Part shown: positions 30,094 to 43,033 of the stretch, piece after piece
Position numbering within the stretch: position 1 is the stretch's first letter
Layout of the letters: each line of letters starts with the position of its first letter
NCBI GenBank assembly: GCA_026413255.1
Contig: JAOCZO010000021.1
Span: 124,001-188,000, forward strand
DNA length: 64,000 nucleotides
Direction: 5' to 3'
Source of the DNA: Fereydounia khargensis
Taxonomy: Eukaryota; Basidiomycota; Ustilaginomycetes; Urocystidales; Fereydouniaceae
Program-made: the position numbers and the translations under genes
Notes under the pieces: model-generated
Databases searched by the model: none
What the model was told of the DNA's origin: nothing
What the model saw: only the letters and a program-made list of their open reading frames with translations

Positions 30094-32850
30094 GTGCGTG
30101 AATGATGAAGACGGACGGGCCCAGAGAGGCCCAAGTATGGTGGCGATTCGGGGAAACGTTCAGCTGCGGGCTGAACTGACCTGGATGACAGGAGTCGAAG
30201 ATTCAAAAGAGTTGCCGCTGTTCGGAGCGGTGGCAACCCGGATGGATGGATGGATCGATGCCTTGTGCCCGAGGGCGGATGGATACGCGCAGGCTCACGA
30301 GAGTCAGTTGCCTGAAGGTGATGATGGCGACAGGAAAGTTGCTTGAGGGCCAAAGAGGGCGTGTGGGTCGAGTGGTGGCAATGTCACGAGGCTTTGACTG
30401 GTCGAGGATGATGCGTGAATCCGAACCGAGGATTTTCGCGACGTTGCAGGCGCAGAAATGGACGGAGATGACTGCTCGCCGGTGTGGAGATGCCGAGACA
30501 CGTCGTGGAGGTGGTCGGAACTCGGGACCCAACGGGAGAAGGTTAAAGTATGGAGGGAGGAGCGGAGTCGATGGAGCGACGGACGAAAGATGGTGATGGA
30601 GATGACGATCGCTGTCGCACGGGAGAGGCCAAGTTGGGGGCGAGGGATATGGAAACGGATAGTGGATGGACAGGGCTCGAGGCTTGGAGATGGGGGGCTG
30701 TCGGGGGGCAGAGTTGGGCGATGGGATGGGGGAAACGAGGTGGATGGATTTTTTCGGTAGGCACTTTGGCCTACCTGACTTTGCCCTTTCCCCTGCGCTT
30801 GCTCTCCGGTTTCGCTGCCTTTGCGCCTGAGCCACTGCCGCTCGCCCTCACCGCGCGCGCCGCGCCTGCGTTGTGGCTCCAGCTCCGTGACCCGTGATTC
30901 CAGCGCCTCAGCTAAAGTGCCTTGAGTCTGCCACGAAAGCCTCTACATTTTTGAAGGGGAGCGAGTCGCGTTGATGAGGGCGCCATCGCGAAGCAGGATG
31001 CACGGGACACTGCGCATGTGCCTTGGTCCATAAACGCGATCGCGCGTTTCTTGTCTGCGTGTGAGAGAGCGTGCGAGCGTGCTTGGGTGTGAGGGAGGAG
31101 GTGCTGTTCGTGTCTGTTTCCGACTGCTCCCTGCGTGGTGTCTGTTGCTGTTCCTGTCTTGCGCCAGGGGGCCAACCCGGATTCCCAAGCTCCCCTACCA
31201 CATCCGGTATCGTGTTGCGCACCCCCATGGCCCCCAATCCTTTTCCGGTGGGACTCGCCCGCCGCCCTTGAACTCCTGCTACATGCTCGCTTGAAGAACT
31301 AGACTGAGCAATAGACCCAGTTTTTCTCCTTCCTTCTCAGGACAGTCACTGAGCGCTGAGCGACTCCCCCGCTCAGCAACACCCACCTGCCCTTTGTCGA
31401 GCTTGCTCTATCTATCGCCCTGATCCCTTTTGTGGCCGTTCACCACTCACGAGTTTGCGGCCACTGCTTTCCCCCTGTGCAAATCGAGCCTGGCTCTTTG
31501 CTCAACTCGGCGATCCAATGTTTGTCGCCTCAGCTGTGCCACTCTGTGTGCAAGAAGGTGGCTGACCATCGTTGGCTGCAGTGGCCCAATCCTGTTGGGA
31601 AGGGCGAGGAGTGGAAGTCTACCGCCCTCGCGACCTGCGGCTGTCAAAATGTGCGCGCACTGTATCGGCTGTTGGTGCCCTAAGACTGAGCTGAACAAGT
31701 TTGGCTTGGACTAACGTAAATCGGGGGCGATTTGACTAAACGCGTGCCTCAGAGCGCTTTCGAGCAGTGTCAGTCCCCCGCTCAAAGATGCGCCCTCGCC
31801 TTTTAACCATCTCGATCCTTCCGCACGAGTGGAAGGCATGCTGCTCCCGCTCCTTGACTGTGCTTCCTCATCCTATTCTTGGGCGCCTCTCTTGACCGTC
31901 CAGAACACATCGGTGTCAGCAAGAGGAACTCACGTCGACGAGCACTAGACGCATAATCGTCAAGACCGACCGGGGTCGAAGAGCAAAGAAGCCTGTTGGG
32001 AGGTTGAGATTGCTCTAGTGAGCTTGACGAGGTCGTTGGAGCTGGGTGGAGCAGATCATTCTAGGTGGTTGGGCATGAGTGAATCTTTGGCTATCTGGCG
32101 TTGCACTTTCTAGTGCTAGGTATCACTGATGACTGGTGAGTGGGAAGCAGGGCGAGCAAAGCGGCGACGAGATGATACGGGAGTGTTGAGAAGACAAGCG
32201 AATGGGAAGGAATGAGTGTAGGATCCATGGTAACTGTGTGTTCAAAGACAAAGACAGCACTCAGCGAGGCCGTGGCGGCAGTGTGCCCTTGTGCTGTTTC
32301 TGCTTGGACGATGAACGATTAGGCGGGTGGCCCAAGCCCAAGTTCCAAGCCCAGCAGCCGGCCAGCACAGCTCCTTTTGTTCACACTTGCGGCTTAACAT
32401 CACACATCACATCCGAGCGCAGTCGGCGGCAGCCTCTTTCGAAAAAGTCACAAAATCCCATGTGTCATGAGGCAATCTGTGCTGTGCCGTCTCGCGAGCA
32501 CCGCAAAAGTGGAGTTCCGAGCCATGATCATTTCAGCTGCATGTGGCTTCTCATCCGCGCGAGACGAGCATTTCCCCGACAGCGAACCACAAGAATGCTT
32601 CTCTCACACAACCGCAATCAGTCACGCTCACAAGTCCGAGCGGGTTCTGATGCAAAGGCTCAAATTATACAAAGAGGGAGATAGAGAGAGAGTTCGGACC
32701 AGGGAGATGGGGAGGTGATGACGATGGAAGACGAGTCAGCAGGGAAGGAGTCACCGTCCTTCTCCCCGCTGCATTTTGGTGTGGGATGGGGTTTTTGGCA
32801 TCGCCAAGGAGGGGAGAAGGTGCAATTCATGTCGCGCCACTCGACTCTAT
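30094..32850. other. 2.8-kb interval without a recognisable gene
   Basis: Lies between the WHI3-type start and the eIF3k stop (both minus strand), the longest gene-free stretch here. Open frames at 31432-31683, 32202-32684 and elsewhere lack homology I can recognise. I looked for tRNA B-boxes, U6/U1-like sequence and terminal inverted repeats and saw none. It may hold a long WHI3 leader or a non-coding RNA. Confidence 0.4.
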
Positions 32851-34065
32851 CTATGCATTGATAATGGCAGGCTGGGCTTGCGTGAAGAACTTGGTCATCT
32901 CTGTGAGAGAAACGATTGGTCAGTGCTGTGTCGACTCAACTCGCAATCGACAATGTTGGGCCAAGGTACGTACGGTCAAGTGTAATCTCCTCCCTGATGA
33001 CAGTGGCCTTGATCTCGTTGTCGGGGTTGGCTGGTACTGTTACGTTACCGTTCTCGAGCTTCCAGCCGGGCTGGGCGTTGATGAACTGGGCGAGCTGGGA
33101 GCCGGAAAGGTTGAGGTAGCTGCCGATCCTCTTTTCGCTGATGGTGGTGAAGGCACCCTTGACGCTGTTGAGCGCAACACGTCGAGCGGCGTTGTCAAAG
33201 TCGGCAACCTTGGCAGCGTACTCGCGCACGTCCTCGTACTCGGAGCTGGCGAGCGTGCTCCAGAACTCGCGGAACTTGGCCTGGAATAGGAAGGTGCTGA
33301 GCTGGGAGAGACGCACGATGAGAGGGTCGGTGAGGTGCCCCGCGGATGGGACGTCAGCAGGCTTCTCAGCCTCAGCCACGTCCTTGCTCTCCTGCTGCTC
33401 CTCCGAGGTCTCGGTGTTCTTGACGGGAATGGTGGGCAACGGCGCCTCTCCAAGAAGGGAAAGGCACAGGTTAAAGTCTGGGAAGGGTGCAGCGAGCAGG
33501 GCCTTGAGAAGGATGTTGATGACTACAACGTAGTTGAAGTCCGCCGGGTTGAACTGGTAACTGTTTCCGGGCAGAGATACGATGCGGGGGTGTCAGTATC
33601 AGATACTGTGTAGTCTTTGTGCGATCGATTTGCGTCTCGTGTATCGTTCCGTGTCAGATAGAGCTAATGTAAGCAGGTCATCGGCAGCCGGGGCTTCACT
33701 CCCAGCTGTCAATCCCATATTGCGTTTGTGGTTGAAATGTTCATCCTTCGAGAAGATCTTGACTGCGCGCTTTGAAAGAGACGATGCGATGAAATCTACT
33801 CACAGCTTGAGAACGGCCAGGTTGGCAAGAAGGTCGTACGTCCCACTGTCGAGCTGCTGCGCAAGGTAGTCGTGGAGCACATCAAGGTTCTGGGGGTTGT
33901 ATCGGTCTAACGAGAAGGAGAAAAGGGAGCAAGTCAGTACTACTGAAGGTTAAGCAAGATGTGAGAAGACGCACCAACACCAGAGATGAGCTGCTCGATG
34001 TGCTCAGGGCGAGACGAGGGCGAGACCCACTCGGCGGCGCTTGCAGAGTCGTTGGCGGAAGCCAT
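32851..34065 (-). CDS. Translation initiation factor eIF3 subunit K
   Basis: Non-core subunit of the eIF3 complex that binds the 40S ribosome. Four exons, 34065-33975, 33906-33804, 33560-32974 and 32900-32851, give 276 residues (human: 218). The extra length is a Glu/Lys/Pro-rich insert (about residues 100-125). Signature blocks: RPEHIEQLISGVDRYNPQNL, YDLLANLAVLKLYQFNP, ILLKALLAAPFPDFNLC, LSTFLFQAKFREFW, and RIGSYLNLSGSQLAQFI. The last exon ends EMTKFFTQAQ-type sequence, read here as QMTKFFTQAQPAIINA. eIF3k is present in filamentous fungi and animals but lost in baker's yeast. Divergent from IDI1 across 660 bases. Confidence 0.93.
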
Positions 34066-34728
34066 AGTGCTGATGGTTGTCGGTATGGGAGAGAGTGATC
34101 TGTTACAATACAGGTGCTGTATGGTATGGCCTATTCCCTAGGTTGATTGGTGATCCTGTTCGGGCAGGTAGCGGGACGTGCAGGGTATTTGGCTGGTGGT
34201 GACGATGGTGAGCAGTGCGAGGGGCAAAGGTGAAAAAAGGGACTTGTGGTTTGGCGGAGCGCCTTCTGGCATCACGTGACGCACAGAATTGGGTCTCTCG
34301 CTGGCTGGCAGGGGAGGCTTGCAGGTGGGGCTGGCTGAGAAGAAAAGCAGGAAGAAGACAGGGACACCCAATGGGCGAGTCGCGCGCCGACCGGCAGCGG
34401 CGGCCTCGCTGCAAGTTCAACACACACACAGACACACGGACGCGCCGTGTCCGAAATCCGCCAGTTTGGGGCTGCAAGAAGATCCGCAGGCGAACGAAGA
34501 GGCGAATGAGCGAGCGAGTCAGTCAAGGGCAAATACGACTCAGATGCCTGCCTGCCTCGCCCGCGTCAAAATCGAACGAGTACAGTATCCATTTACGGTA
34601 AGGTGTGTTCAACTCAAGTGTGCAGTGCGGCGCAGCTTGATGCTAAATTCCAAGAAGAAAAAGCACCCTCTCCTGGTTCTCTCCTCTTCCCTTCATCTCT
34701 GTTTCCTTCACATTCTTTGTATAGAACC
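34066..34728. promoter_or_regulatory. eIF3k/IDI1 divergent promoter
   Basis: Contains the palindrome TCACGTGA at 34272-34279, with a short A run (GTGAAAAAAGGG) some 40 bases before it. This is weaker than the ribosomal-protein module. Sterol or bHLH control of IDI1 through this box is possible but not shown. Confidence 0.35.
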
Positions 34729-36274
<1,546 letters not shown>

Positions 36275-37082
36275 TTAAGCCTCAGTCTTGACGATGGTCT
36301 CCTTGCCAGTGCAGTAGATACCGTCGAGGAACTTTCGGATATCCTTGTTCTTGACGAGGGTGGCACCGTGAAGGAGAGCAGCCGACTGGGAGACGAGCTC
36401 AATGTCGTTACCCTCAACGAGGACCTGGTCCTTCTGGGCCTTGTCCTCCTGGATCGTAACACCCTCGAGCATGTCAATGTGTCGGACACGCTTCTCGCCG
36501 AGGAAGTTTCGGATCTCGACCGACTTCTTGTCGCCAGCAATGATGAGGTTGATGGGGAAATGGGCGTAGACAGCGCGCATCTTGTACTGGAAGCCGACGG
36601 TGACACCCTTGATCATGTTGGAGACAGAGGCCTGGGCAGTTCGGAGGCAAGCAACGTGCTTGCGGCCACCGTGCCAGATGATGAACTTGATCTTCTGGCC
36701 CTTGGGTCCCTTGATGAGACGAACGTCCATGTTCATGTGCTTGAGGGCCTGTTGGAGCAGAACACTGTCAGAGCCTGTCCAACTTTGGAAGCAAGGCATT
36801 GAGACCACAGCAATGGTCTGCCAAGTATACCCATCTCCGTCCTTCAACATCAATTCCGACATTCCTTCTCCCTTGTGCTAGGTTCCTTATTCCCTCTTGT
36901 GCTGCCTCATCGCAACTATTGTCCCGTCCTTCCTATACCGGCCAGATTGCTGTGGTCTCTTCTAAATTACTAACCTTGGTCAGGGTGCCTCGGGGTCCCT
37001 TGACGGTGAACACCCGCGAGTTGACGGAGACCTCAACGTCCGCGGGGACGTTGATCTCGAGGTCCTTGTAGATCTGCAACAT
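36275..37082 (-). CDS. RPL9: 60S ribosomal protein L9 (uL6)
   Basis: Large-subunit ribosomal protein. Two coding exons, 37082-36975 and 36748-36275, give 193 residues. Exon 1 encodes MLQIYKDLEINVPADVEVSV up to RGTLTK; exon 2 continues ALKHMNMDVRLIKGPKGQK, HVACLRTAQASVSNMIKGVT, GFQYKMRAVYAHFPIN and VRHIDMLEGVTI. The 226-nt intron starts with an unusual but usable GTTAGT donor. A CAG acceptor five bases before the ATG and a matching GTTAGT donor at 37588 suggest a leader intron as well. The promoter module shared with RPL30/RPL37 lies further upstream. Confidence 0.97.
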
Positions 37083-37087
37083 CGTGT

Positions 37088-37588
37088 CTGTTGGTGGTTG
37101 AAGAAAACAAGAAACGCGCCTGGTCAGCTACTTGAACTTGAGTTGGATGTACGCGCAGTTCTGTCGTGATCGATCCAGCGCATGTGTAACAAGCTTCGTC
37201 TTGGAACATCAGAGAAAGAGACAGCAGCAATCCTAGGCCCTTCGTGTGATCCGTAGTATTCTGTGTTTGGCAGATCCACTGAACAGCCTGTTGCGGTGCA
37301 CGAATCCAGAATGTGGTCGACTTCATCCAGCAGGCCCTCCCATCGTGTCCGCAAAGTATCCATATCCAATCACTTGTACAAGACTCAGTTAGTCGTCGCA
37401 CTGTAGTGTCCCTTCACGTTGTCATGCTGATTGATTTTCCATGTCTGGTGCTGCCGTTGTTGCTACTGCTGCTGCTCTTTCTCTGAGGTTGCCTCGACGC
37501 CGTCTGTACCGACCGCATGCTGGAACGATTCGCTGACTGGTGGTGACCGTACCGTGCTGATTGTGTGTTGTAGGGGCGGTATACTAAC
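37088..37588 (-). other. Probable 5' leader intron of RPL9
   Basis: Donor TCAAG/GTTAGTAT at 37588 and acceptor ACCAACAG ending at 37088, five bases before the ATG; 501 nt. Inferred only from splice signals and from the GTTAGT donor also used by the coding intron. Confidence 0.5.
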
Positions 37589-37822
37589 CTTGAGGTTGGT
37601 GGAGGGTGGGGGTTGACGGATAGGTGAAGGTGAGAAAGCGCTGATGGTACCGAACTGGCTTAGCTGGGCTGCACGCTGGGCTTCGAGTCTGGCTTCGCTG
37701 ATGAACAGAGGCGGGCAGGGCCAAGCTGGGCTGTAGGCTGGCTCGACTCGGGCGGCCAGTCTCTCTCTCTTTGCCCCTCGCTCAGGTGCTCTCGCTAGGC
37801 CTCGGGCGTGCCCCGCGAAGAT

Positions 37823-37859
37823 GGCAAAAAAATCCACTGCGGGAGTGACGGCACGTGAT
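37823..37859 (+). promoter_or_regulatory. Ribosomal-protein promoter module: A-tract element plus E-box
   Basis: GGCAAAAAAATC at 37823-37834, then 17 bases, then CACGTGAT at 37852-37859. Exact copies of both parts occur at the RPL30/RPL37 promoter with a 22-base spacer. It lies about 235 bases upstream of the proposed RPL9 leader-intron donor, so probably close to the transcription start. Confidence 0.55.
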
Positions 37860-38359
37860 GTGATAGATTCGAACGGAAGCCCTCGGCCGAGCACTCAAGC
37901 AGATCAGGTTGTCGCCGGCTCCGCGCGTCCAAATTTAAATCGGAATTTTGGCAATAATCGGGTCGATTCCCCCGATAGATGATGTACTCCGATTGGCGCA
38001 CATTGCTGCAGTAAGGGCATTGGCATGTGTGGGCCAGTCAGAACGTGCACGGACTGCAACGCGGCTTGTGCTGCTGTGCTGTCTGTGTGCCGTGCTGTGC
38101 TGTGCTGTACTTTGGATGACGCAAACGCCAAAGTGACACGGAGAAGGAAGGACGAGCAGCAGTCAGGGTCGACTCGTCCAAGGCCATGAACACGAGACGT
38201 CGCCGCCGGTAACGTCAAGTCAAGATTCGAGAGCTCGATCCATCACCATTTGCCTTGTAACCAACCCATCCAAAGTAGCTTGGCCTAGTCCTTGTTCTTC
38301 ACACAGTCTGCCTCTCCACCTGGTGTGGCAGCCGGCCCGTCGACCATAAACGCTTCAGC
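37860..38359. other. Remainder of the RPL9/PC-esterase divergent interval
   Basis: Five hundred bases with a TGTGCTG/GTGCTGTGC tract near 38068-38110 and no recognisable gene. Confidence 0.4.
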
Positions 38360-39705
38360 ATGCCGTCCAACTACCGCCCGCTTACGGGCAAGTCCAAAAG
38401 GCACCAGGGCGAGCTGGTCGAGTCTGCCGGCAAGGTCTTATTCAGTGAGTCGTCGGCTGCAACTGTGCAAGCCAGCAACACCAGTGTAAAGTCGAGTCTG
38501 ACCCACCCTCCATCCGTCAACGCTTTGCAGTCTTTAGCACATGCTTCTTTGCCTTTGCCATTCTCTGCTCATTCGCACCGCCTTCGAGCAAGTCGCTGAG
38601 GTCGCCATCCTGGCCGCATCTTTCGTCGCAGTGCGACCCCTTCTCACAGCCCGGCTTTGTCGACTCACATGGAGCATGGCGAACATTCGATCCATCCTGC
38701 AGTAGCGCCGGTCTGCTTTTACAGCTGATCCCAGAGCAGCCCACCGACCCGTCTAAAGTAGCGCCGCATCCGATCGCATCTCAAGTGCCGGAGCTGGCTT
38801 TCCTTTCCAACCGCACCGTGCTGCTGATCGGCGACCACCAGGTGGACCGTACGCTCGTCGAGCACTTCTGCAAGCTCTCTGGTCGCGACGCGGTGGCCGT
38901 GGATCGCACGCATTCGTGGGGAGAGGCGCTGACGCACGGTGACGCTCCACTCGGGCACTACTGCCATGTGCCGGAATACGACTTTGTCCTGCTGGCCGTC
39001 TACTCTTTCGGCGTGGATACGAGCGAGTTCTGGCGTAGCGAGCACATGTACAATGCGCCAGGGAGGTTCGAGGAGCGAGTCAAGGACCTGTGGGAGCCCA
39101 TGCTGGTGCGCATGACGAGTTCCGCGCATACGAGTCCCGCGCTGCCTGCTCCACGGGCGCGCGCGGATCCAGACCTCATCGTGTTCAACTCTGGTCTGTG
39201 GGATCTGGCTCGCTATGCGATGGAGGACGTACAGACGGGCGCAGTGCTGCTGGACAATCTGTCCGAGGAACGCATTTTGGCCTGGCGCTCAAGGATGGTC
39301 GACATGCTCTCACACCTGCACACCACCTGGCCACGCACACCACGCATCGCGTGGCGCAACACTCACATCCCGCTCGCATCCGAGGCCTCAACGGTAGAGT
39401 GGTTCCTTGGAAACCAGGGTGACGCGCCCAAGAAGAACCACCCGCTCTACCACGCCAACCGCATCGCACAGCTCAACAATGCCCAGGCGTCCGCCCTACA
39501 CCCGCACGGTGACGACGTCGCCAAAGGCCTGCTCAACCGCGCCGCCCGCATCCCTAAGAATGTCGTCGCAGCTCCGTGGGCAGAAATCATGCTCGGCCAA
39601 GACCAGCACCAGCTAGACCCACTCAACCCCAACCTCCAGCCCGGCGGGACACTCTTCGCCGAAATGCTTCTCTGGCACCTCCGCGAAGCCGTCTCTTCCC
39701 GATAA
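38360..39705 (+). CDS. PC-esterase (SGNH-like) family membrane protein
   Basis: Two exons, 38360-38444 and 38531-39705, give 419 residues. A basic N-terminus (MPSNYRPLTGKSKRHQGEL) is followed by one hydrophobic segment (IFSTCFFAFAILCSFA, about residues 29-44), so a type II Golgi or ER membrane protein is likely. The lumenal part resembles fungal PC-esterase proteins: CDPFSQPGFVDSHGAWRTFD, the first block TVLLIGDHQVDRTLVEHFC with His where the catalytic Ser of a GDS motif would be expected, then LIVFNSGLWDLARYA and RIAWRNTHIP. Family members relate to sugar O-acyltransferases and esterases acting on cell-surface glycans. Activity is uncertain because the GDH-type first block departs from GDS. 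Confidence 0.65.
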
Positions 39706-39912
39706 TCTGATGAGCACGCACACAAACGCGCGCACGCAAACGCTCAGCGGGGCGCCTCGTGCCGCAGCGAATCCTTATTCAACCTCTGGATTGTCAGATG
39801 TGGTCGTCATAATACAAGTACAGTACAGCAACTGAAGATATCAAAGACCAATTTTAATCTTTTCTTTGTGTTTTGTTTTGGGATGTCCCGTGGCAAGCGA
39901 AGCGATACAAAA

Positions 39913-41534
39913 TTAGTTGGAAGCGCTGGTGGGCTTGTCGCCAAGGTGGTCGTGTTCAGCCTCTGCAAAGCCGGCCTGCTTGAGCTGTTCCCTCTCGTTC
40001 TCATCAGCGTAGGTCCTTGCTTCGTGGATCTTGGTTCCGTCTTCGAGGATGCCGATTTTCCTGACGACCAACCAGGCGGGAATGATGCAGATGGCGTACT
40101 GGGCCATGTTGATACCAGCCACAGCGTCGAGACGGAACCCGGTCGAGTTGACACCGTACGAGACGCACTGTCCGGCGGACTCGATACCACGCACGATCGA
40201 GGCGAGTCGGACGACCTCAGTGGGGTCGTCCTGGAGCGAACCGACAATCCAGTAGGTGAGGTTGTACATGGTGTTGAATCCAATCTGGAGGAAGATGTAG
40301 ACGCCGAACGCGCGACCGTACCCGTCCGAGGTCCAATCAAGCGTGGGCTTGGTGTAGTGGAACTCGTTCATGATGTAGATAGCCCAGATCCAGTAGCCGC
40401 CCTGGAGAGCGTAGATGACGATGAAGGCCCATTTGCCACGAGCGTTCATTGAAGGCTTCTTCCAGTCGAGGAAGAATCCAACAAGGTAGTTGGCGATAGA
40501 GGCGCAGATGGCAGAGAGGAGCGAGCCGAGGGCACGGGAGCGGACACTGAAGTAGTCGACGGCATAGGTGCCGATCAGAGCCTCGGACCAGGTGGTCTGC
40601 CAGATCATGGGAAGGAGGAGGAGTACCTGGGGCTTGGTGATGGCCTTCCACATGCGGTAGAGCTCGTCCTTGGTGCTCGAGTTGATGTGGAGGTAGACCG
40701 GGGTGCGGTCAGATCGCTGGACCTTGTGAGGAGGGCTGAGGAGCATGGCACAGAAGGGGCCCAGGGCCTGCAGGACGACAAAGACGAGGTAAGTGTTGGT
40801 CGAGATGGATCCAGCCTCGTTGTTGTTGTAGTTGAGCGAGAGGTTGATAATACCGCCCAGAAGCTGGCCTAGAACGCGAAACATGAGCCAGTACGAAATG
40901 TACCTCGCCTGCTTGTTCCTCTCCGGGTAGGCGAGGATGATGGATCCCTCTGCAGACCAAAAGACACCGGCACTAATACTGTTGGGCGGGGAGAGGCACA
41001 AGGGTCAGAGGACGTTCTTGGGTTTAGTTCAGGAGCAATTGGATGTGGACACACGTACCCGCAAAGAGCTGCGCCGAGGATGATGAGCCACTGGACACCA
41101 GACTTGGAGTTGAGGTAGAGGCCGGCAGCGTAGGGCGCGTATCCGACGGTACCAAAGATAAGGGCGAACTTGATGGAGGTGATGTTGACGAGGGACGAGT
41201 GGAGAGCACTGGTGACGACCATGAGGGCGAAGGTGAGACTGTTGGCCGCGTTTACGGTGCTTGGGTCTTGGGAGCCACCGGCACCGAGGGCGGCCATGGC
41301 ACCCCAGATACCGGGGGCGAGGAAGGAGCACATGCCAAGGATTGTCGCCTGTGTGAAGGTGGAGCGGAACCAGCTTCGCTTGCCCGTGTAGGTGGGCTCG
41401 GGGGCAGGCACCTTGTCGCCGAGACCGAGGGCCTCGCTGACGACGGGCTTGGCGGTGGCGAGGGCGGCGTCCTCATGCTCCTCCTTGGCTGATGAGGACG
41501 ACTGTGACTTGCGGTCGACTTCACTCGATACCAT
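39913..41534 (-). CDS. UNC93-like major facilitator superfamily transporter
   Basis: Two exons, 41534-41059 and 40978-39913, give 513 residues with about eleven to twelve hydrophobic segments. The N-terminal 50 residues are hydrophilic and charged. Family blocks include TQATILGMCSFLAPGIWGAM, a long second and third helix pair (SLTFALMVVTSALHSSLVN), FGTVGYAPYAAGLYLNSKSG, SAGVFWSAEGSIILAYPE, and RGKWAFIVIYALQGGYWIWA. This pattern is the fungal UNC93/DUF895 group, often annotated only as a plasma-membrane or vacuolar permease. The substrate is unknown. The cytosolic tail is acidic (EREQLKQAGFAEAEHDH). Confidence 0.85.
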
Positions 41535-42495
41535 CTTGATGAGGATGAATCAGGGGGCCACAGAGACAAGGGAAGAGGGAGGAGAAAGCTTGGATGCTGG
41601 GTGGGAGATAGACACCGGCCAAAGGGTCGCTATCTTATACCTAACCACTGAGTTTGGACGATACCGTTGCCGAGGGAGGCAGTTGGGCGAGTCTGAGGTA
41701 AATGAGACACGGACGAGGACGAGGACGAGAACGAGGACGCGGCGCTTGCGTTGCCATGTGCTCTCGGCAGAGGGAAGCAGCTAGGATCAGTGGTGAAAGT
41801 TTGTGTTGGAAGCGAGAGAGCCTCGTGGGTGGGCGGAGGACAAGATACACTGCAGCCCTGTACAGGCCGGGATGGGAGGGGAAGGGACGAGGTGGTGTGC
41901 GGCCAAGCACGGTAACGAGCGAACCAAGGCGAAGGCCCCGCTCGATACGGTACAGTACATTACTGTACTGTACAGTGCGATAGCCGAGCAGCAGGTGGAC
42001 CTGAATGTCTCGATGGTGCCATCGGCTGCATGAATTACTACTGGTGTGTATGCTTCAGTAGCACCATCCGCTGTATCTGCATTGTACGCTCTGTGCAAAG
42101 TCATGGCTTGCTCGTGTGCAGCCGGCGTTTGCCTCGTGGATCATGTTGGCCGGTGTCGAGGGAAGACAGTGACTGATTCCACACGTTCCACACCTCTGTG
42201 CCGCCTCGGTTGATCCGTGTCGACGATGATTGCGTCCATTGAGGGTTCCCTCATTTGGCTCTGCAGTAGGTGCGGGGTCACACTCCCCACGCTCGCTTGG
42301 CAGTCGTCGAACGCGTCAGGCAGGAGCCAAGAGCCAAGCAGGCCAGCCACACTCGCCCTTTCACAGACAGCCCAAGATGAGAGAAAGAGAAGGCTCATCA
42401 ATCATCCGGACACATCACGGATCGGCAAAACGCCCAGACAGGACGGGACGGGCAAACGCGGGACCCGGCACACCCATTCCAAGATTCACAAAATA

Positions 42496-42533
42496 GTACG
42501 GTACGGTACGGTGCGGTATGGTACGGTACGGTA
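42496..42533 (+). repeat. GTACG pentanucleotide array
   Basis: Seven to eight imperfect GTACG/GTGCG/GTATG units. Same family as the TACAG palindromes elsewhere in the window. Confidence 0.85.
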
Positions 42534-42768
42534 TCTGAATTCACCGGTCGACATCGTGAAACTCAGACCGTCAGACAGACAAAATGAAATAAAAGCGTAA
42601 AGCGTTGGCGTTGGGGTCTCGGGCTGCAAGCATCACGCAACACGCAGCTGTCAAGCTCGTCATTTCATTTCTATTTCCTTACTGTATTTTACTCTTTCCC
42701 CCCACAGAGAACGCGCGTTACAGAAGTGACCAATAGAAACGAAGAGCCGGCTCTGCTCCGCGACATGG

Positions 42769-42771
<3 letters not shown>

Positions 42772-42813
<42 letters not shown>
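42772..42813 (+). repeat. (CA)21 dinucleotide microsatellite
   Basis: Perfect CA repeat of 42 bases in non-coding DNA. Confidence 0.95.
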
Positions 42814-42814
<1 letters not shown>

Positions 42815-43033
42815 GCATCCTGTACTTGACAGTCTCGCCGACGCTGACCAAACCAACCAAACCAAAGCAAGCCGAGCCACATTCAGAAGAAGACAGGAAA
42901 GTTTCATTTACAAAATGTCCGACATGCAGGAACAGACAGGGAAAGCAATCACGACACAAAGTGGGACCATTGCAGAATGGGTATCGATCGAATCGAGCCA
43001 GCGTATCGTTCCTCTGGTGATGGATGGCATGGG

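Larger units (their letters stand above)
41535..43033. other. 1.5-kb repeat-rich non-coding interval
   Basis: Upstream of the UNC93-like gene. Holds an inverted TACAG/TACTG cluster (41946-41977), a GTACG pentamer array (42496-42533) and a (CA)21 repeat (42772-42813). A GGACGAGGACGAGAACG tract is at 41712-41740. No gene or RNA recognised. Confidence 0.5.

Noticed and set aside
31432-31683. Small plus-strand frame with several Cys/His residues
   Set aside because: The Cys/His spacing does not form a known zinc-binding pattern, no splice partners were found, and it lies in a region with no other coding signal.
34272-34279. E-box in the eIF3k/IDI1 promoter as a third copy of the ribosomal-protein module
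   Set aside because: The CACGTG box is there, but the nearby A run (GTGAAAAAAGGG) does not match the 12-mer, and single CACGTG boxes are expected by chance in 64 kb.
36749-36974. Possible snoRNA in the RPL9 intron (TTGATGT and CTGACAG on the minus strand)
   Set aside because: The C box matches only five of seven positions and no terminal stem is visible.
41946-42533. Pentamer clusters as terminal repeats of a small transposable element
   Set aside because: The two clusters differ in unit (TACAG versus GTACG), there is no target-site duplication visible, and similar clusters occur singly elsewhere.
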